This document shows, in pieces, positions 34,630 through 43,918 of a stretch of DNA of 57,252 nucleotides. Source of the DNA: an uncultured Bacteroidaceae bacterium (lineage in GTDB: Bacteria > Bacteroidota > Bacteroidia > Bacteroidales > Bacteroidaceae). The translations under genes and the position numbers were made by a program. Each line of letters starts with the position of its first letter. Position 1 is the first letter of the stretch. Location: the NCBI GenBank assembly GCA_934394435.1, contig CAKRRN010000012.1, positions 1 through 57,252 of the forward strand. The letters run 5' to 3'. Under the pieces are notes generated by a model, which saw only the letters and a list, made by a program, of their open reading frames with translations, ran no database searches and was not told where the DNA came from.

Positions 34630-35934
34630 ATGACAGTAAACAGAAGAAGTTTTCTGAAGAGAACAGCAGCTGCGTCTGCGCTCTTCACCATCCTGCCACG
34701 CCAAGTACTTGGTAAGATGGGTGGAGCTAACAATTTCGTTGCTCCCAGCGACCAACTGACCCGTGGCATTATCGGTGTAGGTGGTATCGGAAGAAGTAAC
34801 CTCCATTTTGTCAGTGATGAGCGTTGCCGCATGGTAGCTCTATGCGATGTTGACCAAAAGCATTTGGACTCAGCAGTAGCTGCAGCTAAGAAGAACTTTG
34901 GCGAAACAGTTAAAGCCTACCATGATTTCCGAGACTTGATTCATGATGACAATGTTGACATCGTACACATTGCCACTCCGTCACACTGGCATGGTATTAT
35001 GGCTGTCGAAGCTGCCAACGCAGGCAAGGATATCCTATGCGAAAAGCCCATGACACGTACCATTGGAGAAGGAAAACGAGTTGAAGAGGCTATCAAACGC
35101 AACGGACGCATTTTCCGACTGGACACTTGGTTCCGATTCAAGGATACCTTCTATGGACTGGGAACTGAGGTGAAGCCACTGAAGAAACTTGTTGACAGCG
35201 GTCTGCTGGGATGGCCACTCAAGGTACGCATAAGCGGTGCCACAGGTTTCACATGGAAATTCTACTGGACAGGAAAAGAAAACCTGGAGGTACAGCCAAT
35301 CCCCAAAGAACTCGACTATGACCTATGGCTTGGTCCCGCACCATACAAACCTTACAACGTACATCGTACTCACCAGACCTTCCGTGGCTATTGGGACTAT
35401 GATGGAGGTGGACTGGGCGATATGGGTCAACACTATATTGACCCCGTGCAGTATTTCTTGGGCAAGGACAACGACTTCCCCGTTAAAGTCGAGGTTGACG
35501 CACCACAGCAGCATCCTGATGCAGTAGGCATCTGGAGAAGCATCACCTACACATATGCTGACGGATGTCAGATTATTCTGGAAGGAGAAGGCTTTGAGAG
35601 CAAAGGAAAGGTTCCCTACATCGAAGGGCCTAAAGGATGTGTTTACAAAGGATTCGAGTGCACAATCCCCAATGTACAGGAGATTATCAACGAGCTTCCA
35701 GACCCTGCTCCACGCGAGACAGACTTCCTGGATTGCGTACGTTCACGCCGTCAGTTCGCGCTCAACGAGAGCAACGGACACCACAGTGCAACCATTGTCA
35801 ACATGGGTGTATGCGCACTCCGCTTGAATCGCACGCTTAACTTCGACCCCAAGACACAGACATTCATCAATGATGATGCTGCCAACAGACTTGTATTCCA
35901 GCCTATGCGCGGAGAATGGGGTAAGATGATTTAA
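34630..35934 (+). CDS. Tat-exported Gfo/Idh/MocA oxidoreductase
   Basis: This 434-residue protein has a twin-arginine signal (NRRSFLKR at residues 4-11, then a hydrophobic stretch). The Rossmann nucleotide-binding motif GIIGVGGIGRSN is near residue 46, the catalytic-type motif CEKPMTRT near residue 140, and a C-terminal Gfo/Idh domain follows. It would bind NAD(P) in the cytoplasm and be exported folded to the periplasm. It is followed 35 bp later by a DUF1080 protein. In gut Bacteroidota such pairs oxidise sugars at C3 and cleave the resulting 3-keto-glycosides, so a glycoside 3-dehydrogenase role is plausible. The exact substrate is not visible. Confidence 0.9.
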   Translation: MTVNRRSFLKRTAAASALFTILPRQVLGKMGGANNFVAPSDQLTRGIIGVGGIGRSNLHFVSDERCRMVALCDVDQKHLDSAVAAAKKNFGETVKAYHDFRDLIHDDNVDIVHIATPSHWHGIMAVEAANAGKDILCEKPMTRTIGEGKRVEEAIKRNGRIFRLDTWFRFKDTFYGLGTEVKPLKKLVDSGLLGWPLKVRISGATGFTWKFYWTGKENLEVQPIPKELDYDLWLGPAPYKPYNVHRTHQTFRGYWDYDGGGLGDMGQHYIDPVQYFLGKDNDFPVKVEVDAPQQHPDAVGIWRSITYTYADGCQIILEGEGFESKGKVPYIEGPKGCVYKGFECTIPNVQEIINELPDPAPRETDFLDCVRSRRQFALNESNGHHSATIVNMGVCALRLNRTLNFDPKTQTFINDDAANRLVFQPMRGEWGKMI

Positions 35935-35969
35935 TCCGAATGCAAACCACACAGAACAAGTAACGAAAA

Positions 35970-38390
35970 ATGAGAAAGAGCATTTCACTCATATCGGCCG
36001 CATGCTTCATGATGCTGGCCAACATGCCTCTAAATGCACAAGACGCACGTCAGAGGAAACCCGAAACCATCGTACAGGATGTGTTGGCACTAATGCCCAT
36101 ACAGACACAGTCTGATTACAACCGGGAGATGGAGCCTTTGGTACAAGCCGCACCTCAGTCCATCGAAATGCTGGCTGCAATGTTACAACCAGCAGAAAAG
36201 CACAGCAACAACCTGATAGAATACGCTATCAGTGGTGCAGTAGCTTTTGCTTCTACCAACGCGCAGTACAGCGAAGCAGTAGCCAAGGGACTGCAAAATG
36301 CTATCCCCAAGGCTGCAGACAAGACTGCAAAACAATTCCTGCAAGCCCAATTGCGCATGCTCAGCAAGAAGAATGACGTCACCTATACAGACCATGCAGG
36401 TGCGCCCATCTATGCTGAAGCATATGACCAGTTGGTCAAACTGGGTGACCAAGCTGGCGACCAGGTCGTAAAGACACTGAAAACGAAAGACCACGCACTG
36501 CGCATGCAAGCACTAAAATTCGCCACAGACCACAATCTGGCAAATGACGCTCTGGCTCAGAAAGTAGCCAAGAAGTACTCATCATGCAAGGAAGAAGGTC
36601 GTATCGACATCATCAACTGGCTGGGAGACAACGGACTGGACAGTCAGAAGCCTCTCCTTATAAAAGCTATCAAGAAGGGTGGAGATCCTGCAGAGGCTGC
36701 CATCGAGGCTTTAGGACGCATCGGAGGAGATGATGCTGCAGACATCTTACTGGCACAGATTGGCACAGACAATGATGACGAAGCACAGGAAGCATTGAAA
36801 TCCTTCAAAGGCGACTTGAACGAAAAGGTGAACAAAGCACTTGCTGAAGCTAAGACAAACGACCGCAAAGAGGCTCTACTGGAATTGGCAAGCAACCGTC
36901 ACATAAAGAGTGTTGCAGCACAGGTATTAGCACTCTGTGACAGCAAGGACTCTGATGTTGCAGAAGAAGCACTGAAGGCACTGCCCAATGTAGTAACAGA
37001 CAAAAACGCAGCTGACGTGGCTGCGAAACTCGACAAAGCCAGCCAGTCGCAAGTGAAGGCTTATCAGACTGCATTGAGAGCAAGTGTTGCCTCACAGGAT
37101 GCAATGACACAATACAACACTCTCAGCTCAGAGATGAAGAAAGCATCCAACCAGGCACGTTTCTATCCCGTACTGGCCACCACAGGCACAGAAGCATCCG
37201 TAGACGAGCTGCAAGGAATCTGGGAGAAACAAAAGAGCTCCGAGGCATTGGAAGCACTGAAGCAGTGCACAAACTTCAAGGCCACCATACCCTTGCTGAA
37301 GGCAGCAAAGGCTGGCGATGAAAGCGCACTGGCCAAATATGTCAGTCTGGTAAAACAATGGGAAACCAATACTGATTCACGAAGTGCAAAGCTTGTAGAG
37401 GCTCTTAACATAGCCAAAAGCAACGAGAGCAAAGCAAATGTCTTGAGCGCTCTTGCTACCACACCTACCAGAAACGCATTCATCGCCGTAGGCAAATACT
37501 TAGACAACAATGCCATCAGCTATCAGGCCGCAACCGCAGAAAAAGATATTCTGAAGAAAACGAAAGAAGACATTGAGTATGATATTGTAAAGGCTAATAT
37601 GAACAAAGCCATTGATATCTACAAGGCTCACGGAACCGCTGACGATGGTTATGCTGTGGATGAAATCAAAAAGATGCTGGCAGAAATGCAGCCATCACCC
37701 ATCTACACACTCTCTGACGAAGAGAAGAAAGAGGGATATGAGCTTCTGTTTGACGGAACGAATCTTGACAAATGGACAGGAAATAAGGTTGGCTACATAC
37801 CCATCAATGGTTGCATCTATGTGACAGCCAACTATGGCAATGAAAGCAACCTCTACACAGTAAAAGAATACCAAGACTTCGTATTCCGTTTTGAGTTTTG
37901 CTTCGTACGCCCAGGTGTTAACAACGGTGTAGGCATACGCACTCCTATGGGCGTAGACGCAGCATACTATGGCATGTGCGAATCACAGATTCTGGATCAC
38001 GACGATCCAATCTATGCAGGATTACATGAATATCAAGTACACGGTTCTGTATACGGTGTCATCCCTGCAAAACGCATCAAGCATAAGCCTTTGGGCGAAT
38101 GGAGCACAGAAGAGATTCGCGTTGTAGGTGACCACATCACAGTGACCGTTAACGGTGAAGTAATTGTTGATGGAGACATACGTAAGGCATGTCAAGGTCA
38201 TAATGTAGCTCCTGACGGAAGCGACAAGAATCCCTACACTGTAGACCACAGAAACCATCCCGGTATGTTTAATAAGACTGGTCACATTGGTTTCCTCGGA
38301 CATGGTGCAGGAATCAAGTTCCGCAACGTACGCGTATTGGATCTGACCAATCAGAAGAGTGCGAAAAAAGCCAAGACACGCAAGAAGTAA
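35970..38390 (+). CDS. HEAT-repeat plus DUF1080 (3-keto-glycoside hydrolase-type) protein
   Basis: This 806-residue exported protein has a signal peptide (MRKSISLISAACFMMLANMPLNAQ). Residues about 30-570 are alpha-helical, with HEAT-like repeats (KGGDPAEAAIEALGRIGGDD, SKDSDVAEEALKALPNVV). From about 590 on lies a DUF1080 jelly roll (YELLFDGTNLDKWTG, GVNNGVGIRTPMG, IRVVGDHITVTVNGEVIVDG). DUF1080 proteins hydrolyse 3-keto-glycosides produced by Gfo/Idh partners. The HEAT part may bind a partner or substrate. It lies 35 bp after the Tat-exported oxidoreductase, so the two should act together in the periplasm. Confidence 0.88.
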   Translation: MRKSISLISAACFMMLANMPLNAQDARQRKPETIVQDVLALMPIQTQSDYNREMEPLVQAAPQSIEMLAAMLQPAEKHSNNLIEYAISGAVAFASTNAQYSEAVAKGLQNAIPKAADKTAKQFLQAQLRMLSKKNDVTYTDHAGAPIYAEAYDQLVKLGDQAGDQVVKTLKTKDHALRMQALKFATDHNLANDALAQKVAKKYSSCKEEGRIDIINWLGDNGLDSQKPLLIKAIKKGGDPAEAAIEALGRIGGDDAADILLAQIGTDNDDEAQEALKSFKGDLNEKVNKALAEAKTNDRKEALLELASNRHIKSVAAQVLALCDSKDSDVAEEALKALPNVVTDKNAADVAAKLDKASQSQVKAYQTALRASVASQDAMTQYNTLSSEMKKASNQARFYPVLATTGTEASVDELQGIWEKQKSSEALEALKQCTNFKATIPLLKAAKAGDESALAKYVSLVKQWETNTDSRSAKLVEALNIAKSNESKANVLSALATTPTRNAFIAVGKYLDNNAISYQAATAEKDILKKTKEDIEYDIVKANMNKAIDIYKAHGTADDGYAVDEIKKMLAEMQPSPIYTLSDEEKKEGYELLFDGTNLDKWTGNKVGYIPINGCIYVTANYGNESNLYTVKEYQDFVFRFEFCFVRPGVNNGVGIRTPMGVDAAYYGMCESQILDHDDPIYAGLHEYQVHGSVYGVIPAKRIKHKPLGEWSTEEIRVVGDHITVTVNGEVIVDGDIRKACQGHNVAPDGSDKNPYTVDHRNHPGMFNKTGHIGFLGHGAGIKFRNVRVLDLTNQKSAKKAKTRKK

Positions 38391-38432
38391 TCATTCAACT
38401 CTTGCTGCCTGGTAAGAGAAATAAAAGGCAGA

Positions 38433-38470
38433 AAAAGCCCGAAGTCCTACATATTAGACTTCGGGCTTTT
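38433..38470 (+). terminator. Rho-independent terminator after the DUF1080 gene
   Basis: AAAAGCCCGAAGTC at 38433-38446 pairs perfectly with GACTTCGGGCTTTT at 38457-38470, followed by ATTTTT. Confidence 0.92.
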
Positions 38471-38490
38471 ATTTTTCCCACCATAAGAGT

Positions 38491-38556
38491 TCTCCCGATA
38501 AACAGCTCAGTAGAAATTTAGTGGGGATAAACTAGCTCCCCCGATAAACCAGGGGA
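38491..38556. repeat. CCCGATAAAC-type intergenic motif, two copies, with a 22-bp shared segment
   Basis: TCTCCCGATAAACAGCTC at 38491-38508 and GCTCCCCCGATAAACCAGGG at 38535-38554 are two copies of one motif. Between them, 38508-38529 is identical, inverted, to 57116-57137. Related motifs occur at 25745-25767, 29138-29159 and 57149-57170. None is in a gene. Confidence 0.65.
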
Positions 38557-38591
38557 GGATTTTACGTCTCAGCGAATAGACCTCTTAAAAT

Positions 38592-38674
38592 AGTATCCTA
38601 AGATACTTTGCCAAGTATCCTATATTACTTTGCCAAGTATCCTAAGATACTTCGTCAAGTATCCTAAGATACTT
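38592..38674. repeat. Tandem array of a 22-bp palindromic unit (four copies)
   Basis: AGTATCCTAAGATACTTTGCCA repeats at 38592, 38614, 38636 and 38658, the last copy being truncated. Each unit is itself a hairpin, AAGTATC-CTAA-GATACTT. Copy two has AT in place of the central AG and so a weaker stem. It lies between two convergent genes. Confidence 0.9.
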
Positions 38675-38812
38675 ACATGCCCGTAGATTATGCATAGCCA
38701 GAATATTTCCAACCGTGAAATAATTGCCTCACAATTGGAAATAATAATTTCAAAGTTCAAAACTTCAAAACCAAAGTTTGAAATTAGTCAATATCTTGAC
38801 TCTTATGGCTTG

Positions 38813-40261
38813 TTATTTAACAATGGCATGATATTCATACAGGCATATGACCTGATGAGTGTCGCAACTACGATGCTCTGGCAACGCGACTCTGTTAAAG
38901 ACATAACCTTTTTGCGGAAGAAAACATTCCGCATCATCTTTCCCTATAATCAGATAACCATTAGGAGAGGCAGGACCCTGCTCTGTCCAAACACCTACGC
39001 GGTCATGTAAGTAAAAGTTGATGGTAAAATAATGCATAGGGTTTCCTGGGACACTGCCTGCCACATAACTGGTCAACGGAGCATCACCTACTTGGCGTTC
39101 TATCAGACGAGCTGTACCAAGATCACTCTTCCGATTGAGTATGATAGGCAATACTACGGCAAAAGCAATGACATAAAGTACTGCTACCGCAGAAGAAAGA
39201 CGACGTATGAATCTCTGGGTGTAGTTGACACACAAATGCTGAGCAATAAAGAAGGACACGAAAGGATACATGGGCATGATGTAGACACCACGTTTGCTGT
39301 GGGGTATACAATAAAAAACAAACACGCTGAGTGCTGCCACCAGTGAGAACACTTCTGTCCTGTCCATAATCTTCAGGCGCTCTTTCATCACTTGCAGACT
39401 CATCTTCCGGAACAATGCTGGCAAAAGCATCAGTGTCCAAGGAAGCAATCCTGCAGGAAGCATGACAAAATAGTACCAGAGTCCGTTCTCATGGCTACGG
39501 TATGACATACGACCTAGAAAACGATACACATTCTCCTCCATAAACAGTTGCAAGAAGGCATCTCCTTGCTGCTGATAAGCCGCATAATACCATATGGCTG
39601 GCAAAATAAGTGATACCACTGCCGTCAGAATCATCAAGAAAGTCTCTCGTAACCATCCCTCACGTCTCACCACAGCACATATCCATGCGACAGCACAGGG
39701 TAGCACTATTGCCACAGGACCCTTGGTAAGTGTGCCAACACTCATCAAAAGAATAGCCATCCAGGGCAAGAATCCTCTCCTACCACGTTCCTGCCACCCT
39801 TCAAGTAGCATCATGGCGCCAGCAATGCACATGGTCAACAGCATGTCCACACGACATGCATAAGCGGCACGCAACATCTCAAAACTGGAGAAACTGATAA
39901 AAGCAGTCATCAGTGCCGTACGTCCGTCTCTTCTGCGAGCATAAAAGAAGTATATACCAAAGGCAAGAAGAATAGCAGAAAAAGCACTGGGGAAACGTGC
40001 GACATACTCATTCACTCCGCCTACCAGTGCCCCACATGCCGCCATACACCAATGCATAAAGGGTGGTTTATAGGCAATCTCACCACCGTTGTTATGCGGC
40101 AGTATCCAATTGTTTTGCGACAGCATGGTTTGTGCCACAATAGCCTCACGAGGTTCTCCTTTGGTATTGAAATCTGTCAGTCCCAACCAAGGAAGCGTCA
40201 TCATTACCGTTAGGAAAAGCAACACATAGAGGTATCTCATTTTTTGAGGTGTAATACTCAT
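38813..40261 (-). CDS. ArnT/PMT-like GT-C glycosyltransferase
   Basis: This 482-residue integral membrane protein has about twelve helices. It has the loop-1 motif LGLTDFNTKGEPREAIVAQTML (acidic and arginine residues, as in ArnT) and YKPPFMHWCMAA. It belongs to the dolichyl-phosphate-mannose or undecaprenyl-phosphate-sugar transferase family (GT39/GT83). Such enzymes move a sugar or aminoarabinose from a lipid carrier to lipid A or a protein outside the inner membrane. The substrate is not readable. It is a single gene with promoter TATTTTTG. Confidence 0.88.
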   Translation of the reverse strand: MSITPQKMRYLYVLLFLTVMMTLPWLGLTDFNTKGEPREAIVAQTMLSQNNWILPHNNGGEIAYKPPFMHWCMAACGALVGGVNEYVARFPSAFSAILLAFGIYFFYARRRDGRTALMTAFISFSSFEMLRAAYACRVDMLLTMCIAGAMMLLEGWQERGRRGFLPWMAILLMSVGTLTKGPVAIVLPCAVAWICAVVRREGWLRETFLMILTAVVSLILPAIWYYAAYQQQGDAFLQLFMEENVYRFLGRMSYRSHENGLWYYFVMLPAGLLPWTLMLLPALFRKMSLQVMKERLKIMDRTEVFSLVAALSVFVFYCIPHSKRGVYIMPMYPFVSFFIAQHLCVNYTQRFIRRLSSAVAVLYVIAFAVVLPIILNRKSDLGTARLIERQVGDAPLTSYVAGSVPGNPMHYFTINFYLHDRVGVWTEQGPASPNGYLIIGKDDAECFLPQKGYVFNRVALPEHRSCDTHQVICLYEYHAIVK

Positions 40262-40280
40262 AGTCTATTTCTTTTTTATG

Positions 40281-40288
40281 CAAAAATA
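40281..40288 (-). promoter_or_regulatory. Promoter -7 element TATTTTTG for the ArnT-like gene
   Basis: CAAAAATA on plus reads TATTTTTG on minus, 20 bp before the start codon at 40261. Confidence 0.6.
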
Positions 40289-40373
40289 GAGAAAAAGGGT
40301 GAAAGACCATAAATCACAAGCCAAAAAATAAGTTGTTTCGCCTCAGCACGAACCGATGTCAGAGAAAACGAGA

Positions 40374-40419
40374 TAAGACGGCAAACCCCAATAGTGCTCA
40401 TACTGGGTTTGCCGTCTTA
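40374..40419. terminator. Strong hairpin terminator after ddh
   Basis: TAAGACGGCAAACCC at 40374-40388 pairs perfectly with GGGTTTGCCGTCTTA at 40405-40419 around a 16-nt loop. It sits just downstream of ddh (minus). The flanks are A/T rich but without a long U-tract. Confidence 0.75.
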
Positions 40420-40476
40420 CAATATAAGAGTATATGATTGTATGGCTGAGCTAAACAATCATATTGAGATGCTCAA

Positions 40477-41376
40477 TTATACCAAGTGGCGAATCAACTC
40501 CTCACGATCACCTGGCAGGTAATCAATCACAGGAATCTCTATCATGGTATAAGCACCTGGTTGTTGCTTCATGCTGGCACGTGCCACATTGACAAGCACT
40601 TGAGCCGTCAGAGCAGGATTATTGATGCTCATATTAAACTCAAAATGTTGATTATGAGTTTGTCCACTCACGCCCTTACGCACCAGGTTCACTCCATGAC
40701 CAACATCATTGATATCTGCCACACAAGGTACTTGGGTTACGTGTGTCTCGTCATTAACAAAATAAGGATCCTTTAGGATAGCACTCTCCACAGCCTTGAA
40801 GTCAGCCCCATCCTCCAGTTCTACATACACCATACGACGATGTATACCTGTACCTAAAGGAATAGTTACCGACAGTGCATCACGCACACCAGCAATAGCA
40901 CGTACTGCCACACTATGCCCCATGCTACGACCTGGACCAAAGTTTGTATAACTAATGCCGCGTGGAGCCAGACTCTCCATGAGGGTACGTACCACACTAT
41001 CTGAACCTGGATCCCATCCTGCACTGACAATGCTCACCGCACCATGCTCCTTTGCTGCCTTATCCAGTGTACGTCGAAGGTCCACAATCTGGGTATGAAT
41101 GTCAAAACTATCCACGGTATTGATACCCATAGACAGCATCTCCAAAGCATATTGCTGTACGCTTCGTGTGGGAGTAGCAAGAATTGCAACATCCACGTGT
41201 CCCAACTCCTTTATATCTTTCACCACCTTGTAGCCAGCAAGACTTTCTGGTTTATTCTCTGCACCATGACGGCGTACAACGCCAGCAATCTCCATGTCAT
41301 CAGCCACCTGCAACGCTTGAAGCGCATATTGACCTATGTTGCCATAACCTACGATGGCCACTCTAATCTTTTCCAT
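40477..41376 (-). CDS. ddh: meso-Diaminopimelate D-dehydrogenase
   Basis: This 299-residue NADPH enzyme converts tetrahydrodipicolinate and ammonia directly to meso-diaminopimelate for lysine and peptidoglycan. It has the Rossmann start IRVAIVGYGNIGQYALQAL. NTVDSFDIHTQI, VSAGWDPGSDSVVRTL and NFGPGRSMGHSVAVRAI are diagnostic of the family. It is a single gene with promoter TATTTTTG about 38 bp upstream. Confidence 0.96.
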   Translation of the reverse strand: MEKIRVAIVGYGNIGQYALQALQVADDMEIAGVVRRHGAENKPESLAGYKVVKDIKELGHVDVAILATPTRSVQQYALEMLSMGINTVDSFDIHTQIVDLRRTLDKAAKEHGAVSIVSAGWDPGSDSVVRTLMESLAPRGISYTNFGPGRSMGHSVAVRAIAGVRDALSVTIPLGTGIHRRMVYVELEDGADFKAVESAILKDPYFVNDETHVTQVPCVADINDVGHGVNLVRKGVSGQTHNQHFEFNMSINNPALTAQVLVNVARASMKQQPGAYTMIEIPVIDYLPGDREELIRHLV

Positions 41377-41413
41377 CTTTTACCTATTGTCTATTGATTC
41401 TTGTTTTCAGCGA

Positions 41414-41421
41414 CAAAAATA
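41414..41421 (-). promoter_or_regulatory. Promoter -7 element TATTTTTG for ddh
   Basis: CAAAAATA on plus reads TATTTTTG on minus, 38 bp before the ddh start at 41376. Confidence 0.65.
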
Positions 41422-41460
41422 CGCACTTTTCACGGTTCAAGCAACAAAAGGGCAGCACAT

Positions 41461-42420
41461 TTACAAATCGAGGACCACAACCATCATTCTGTCTCGCAAG
41501 TGCCAGGGACCCTTACCATATTCGTACTGTGAATCCGCAAGCATAATCAACGTTTGACGTCCATCCTGCAAACGAGGCCCTACACACAACCCTTCGTAAT
41601 TGGCAAAGCGAGTATTAAACACGCCAAAACGGCTCCGCCATTGTCTGAGCAAGAATTTCTCTCCTGTTTGGGGATTGAAGCGAAAGAGCCTACACCAGCA
41701 CTTGCTTCCTTGATAATGCTTGGCTATACGCGCCTCGCGTTCCAACACCATCAATGTTCCATCCTCCATAGCAGCCATAGCTGAAACACCATGATAATAG
41801 TCACGTCCACCATTTCTTGCTTGAGGCTCATCCATGTAATATGGAAAGGAAGCAGAAAGCCGTAAACTGTCATCAAACTGCATAAGCATCAGTCTACGGC
41901 TGTGACTCTCTATCATCAACGGACTCTCATTCATTGTCCAAAAGTGATGTGAGACAGAGTCATACGTAAGGGATTCAAAACCACGGTTGGGACAAAGCGC
42001 TGTCACCACAGACTTGGGCAGATGTAGATACCTGCCAGTAAGTGTGCCATCCATTCTGTGCTCCAATATAGCATTATCCGCCTCACCACTTACAAAAACG
42101 CTCTTACGAGCAGTACAATAGGCCACGCCTTCCGCATCACGTGCATTCTTACCTGGATGCGCTCTGAGCCCTTCGTCCACCACGCTCCGTACCTTACCAG
42201 ACTGTTTATCTATCTCTCTCCGCCACAAGTGAAAACCAGCTTGAGTGTCACCATCAGACACCACCGCATAGAGATTTCCTCCCAAAGAAGTTATACCACT
42301 ATATCCTCCTACGGGAATACCAAAGCCACCCAACCGTACAGGCTTTTCAGAGGCATATACCTGAGTAGGAAGAAACACACAGAAAAAAGCGAGCAGTAAT
42401 GCAGGACCTATCCGTTTCAT
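41461..42420 (-). CDS. Exported phytase-like (esterase-like) beta-propeller protein
   Basis: This 319-residue protein has a signal peptide (MKRIGPALLLAFFCVFLPTQVYA) and a beta-propeller of the esterase-like activity of phytase family. Visible pieces are YSGITSLGGNLYAVVSDGD, DAEGVAYC, NRGFESLTYDS, HHFWTMNESPL and NYEGLCVGPRLQDG. Biochemical activity in this family is poorly settled. It starts 34 bp after the U32 peptidase gene and probably shares its transcript. Confidence 0.85.
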   Translation of the reverse strand: MKRIGPALLLAFFCVFLPTQVYASEKPVRLGGFGIPVGGYSGITSLGGNLYAVVSDGDTQAGFHLWRREIDKQSGKVRSVVDEGLRAHPGKNARDAEGVAYCTARKSVFVSGEADNAILEHRMDGTLTGRYLHLPKSVVTALCPNRGFESLTYDSVSHHFWTMNESPLMIESHSRRLMLMQFDDSLRLSASFPYYMDEPQARNGGRDYYHGVSAMAAMEDGTLMVLEREARIAKHYQGSKCWCRLFRFNPQTGEKFLLRQWRSRFGVFNTRFANYEGLCVGPRLQDGRQTLIMLADSQYEYGKGPWHLRDRMMVVVLDL

Positions 42421-42454
42421 ATTCTTTCCCCCTTATCTCCTAAAAAGCATTTTT

Positions 42455-43705
42455 TTATTCAGCATCCTCAGCAGGAACCAGTTTAAAGAGCTTGTCACTG
42501 GCTCGTACCTTCTTCTCAATAGGGATACTTACACGCTGCCCTTGTTTTGCCGTATCCACAGGCTTCAAGTCAAAGCGTATCTCGCTTACCTCTGTCTCCA
42601 GAGCACCTGTTGTGGGACCTGTCACCAATATACGATCGCCTACACTCAAGGTAGACGCTTCTATTTTGAACTCTGCTACCTGAAGCTTACTGTAGTAGCG
42701 CACCCCACGTCCCACATATACTTTTCTCTCCGTGGCACGCGAACCAGGACGGTCATTCCATTCGCCTAAAGTCTGCCCTTGATAATAGCCATCCCAGAAA
42801 CCACGGTTAAAGACCCTTGCCAAACGGGCATCCCAAGCATCCTTTTTTTCTTCTGTAAATGTACCATCCAGCACACTACGTATAGCCTCATCATAGCAAC
42901 GCACCACAGTATCCACATATTCCGCACCGCGTGCACGCCCTTCTATCTTGAATACTCTCACTCCAGACTTCATCATACGGTCAAGAAAACGTATAGTCTT
43001 CAAGTCCTTGGGCGACATCACGTACTTATTGTCAATATCCAGTTCCGTTCCTGTATCCCTATCACGTACTGTATATGCCCTGCGGCACAACTGCAAGCAG
43101 GATCCTCTATTGGCACTATACCCAGTGTTTTGCAAGCTCAAATAACACTTGCCGCTGATGGCCATACAAAGAGCACCGTGACAAAACATCTCTATACGTA
43201 TGAGCTTCCCACTAGGTCCACAAATCTGTTGCTCTTCTATCTGCCTATATATCTCAGCCACTTGATTCATATTCAGTTCGCGTGCCAGCACCACTACATC
43301 TGCAAAACGTGCATAAAACTTCAGGGCTTCTATATTGGAAATGTTCAGCTGCGTACTCAAGTGCACCTCTTGACCTATTTGTTGGCAGTATGTCATAACA
43401 GCAACATCACTGGCAATCACGGCAGAGATTTCGGCTTCCTTAGCTGCATCAAGTATATTCCTCATCAAAGGCAAATCTTCGCCATATATAATGGTATTGA
43501 CCGTCAGATAGCTCTTCACTCCGCATCTGCGACATTCTTTGGCAATCTGATGCAGGTTGTCAATTGTAAAGGCACATGCAGAATGAGCACGCATATTCAA
43601 GTTTTCAATACCAAAATAAATACTATTTGCTCCAGCCCTCAATGCTGCCGAAAGCGAATCAAGCGACCCAACAGGGGCCATTATCTCAAAGTCTTCTCTC
43701 TTCAT
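42455..43705 (-). CDS. U32-family peptidase-like protein (tRNA hydroxylation-type)
   Basis: This 416-residue protein starts MKREDFEIMAPVGSLDSLSAALRAGANSIYFG. The signature EMFCHGALCMAISGKCYLS is followed by NRGSCLQLCRRAY, whose four cysteines fit the Fe-S cluster of U32 proteins. SPKDLKTIRFLDRMM and KIEGRARGAEYVDTVV follow. The relatives TrhP/YegQ are needed for prephenate-dependent 5-hydroxyuridine in tRNA. An in-frame ATG at 43723 is also possible. It precedes the phytase-like gene. Confidence 0.9.
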   Translation of the reverse strand: MKREDFEIMAPVGSLDSLSAALRAGANSIYFGIENLNMRAHSACAFTIDNLHQIAKECRRCGVKSYLTVNTIIYGEDLPLMRNILDAAKEAEISAVIASDVAVMTYCQQIGQEVHLSTQLNISNIEALKFYARFADVVVLARELNMNQVAEIYRQIEEQQICGPSGKLIRIEMFCHGALCMAISGKCYLSLQNTGYSANRGSCLQLCRRAYTVRDRDTGTELDIDNKYVMSPKDLKTIRFLDRMMKSGVRVFKIEGRARGAEYVDTVVRCYDEAIRSVLDGTFTEEKKDAWDARLARVFNRGFWDGYYQGQTLGEWNDRPGSRATERKVYVGRGVRYYSKLQVAEFKIEASTLSVGDRILVTGPTTGALETEVSEIRFDLKPVDTAKQGQRVSIPIEKKVRASDKLFKLVPAEDAE

Positions 43706-43763
43706 ATTCTGTACATTACACACCTGAGCTACTTCTTAGCAGGAAATGTTTTTTTTAAGAGGC

Positions 43764-43771
43764 TAAAGATA
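43764..43771 (-). promoter_or_regulatory. Weak candidate promoter TATCTTTA for the U32 gene
   Basis: CTAAAGATA on plus gives TATCTTTAG on minus. It departs from TAnnTTTG at the last base and lies 59 bp before the ATG at 43705. Confidence 0.35.
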
Positions 43772-43918
43772 CGAACAAGTTTGCACACGCACAATGCTCA
43801 AGACACAGAAATACGCAAAACATCCATCCTGCCCACCTCTAAGAAAAATAGTCTATACTCCTAAGACTTATCTCATATAAACGAATAATGGAAAAGAAGC
43901 AGGCCTTATTTTTCACCC

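Noticed and set aside
38592..38674. CRISPR array
   Set aside because: Units are directly adjacent with a 22-bp period and no spacers of 25-40 bp, and no cas gene is nearby. The same holds for the arrays at 56206 and 56981.
42779..43864. 361-aa ORF antisense to the U32 gene
   Set aside because: Composition is biased (rich in His, Ile, Thr, Cys) and it mirrors the well-supported U32 reading frame. No domain is recognisable.
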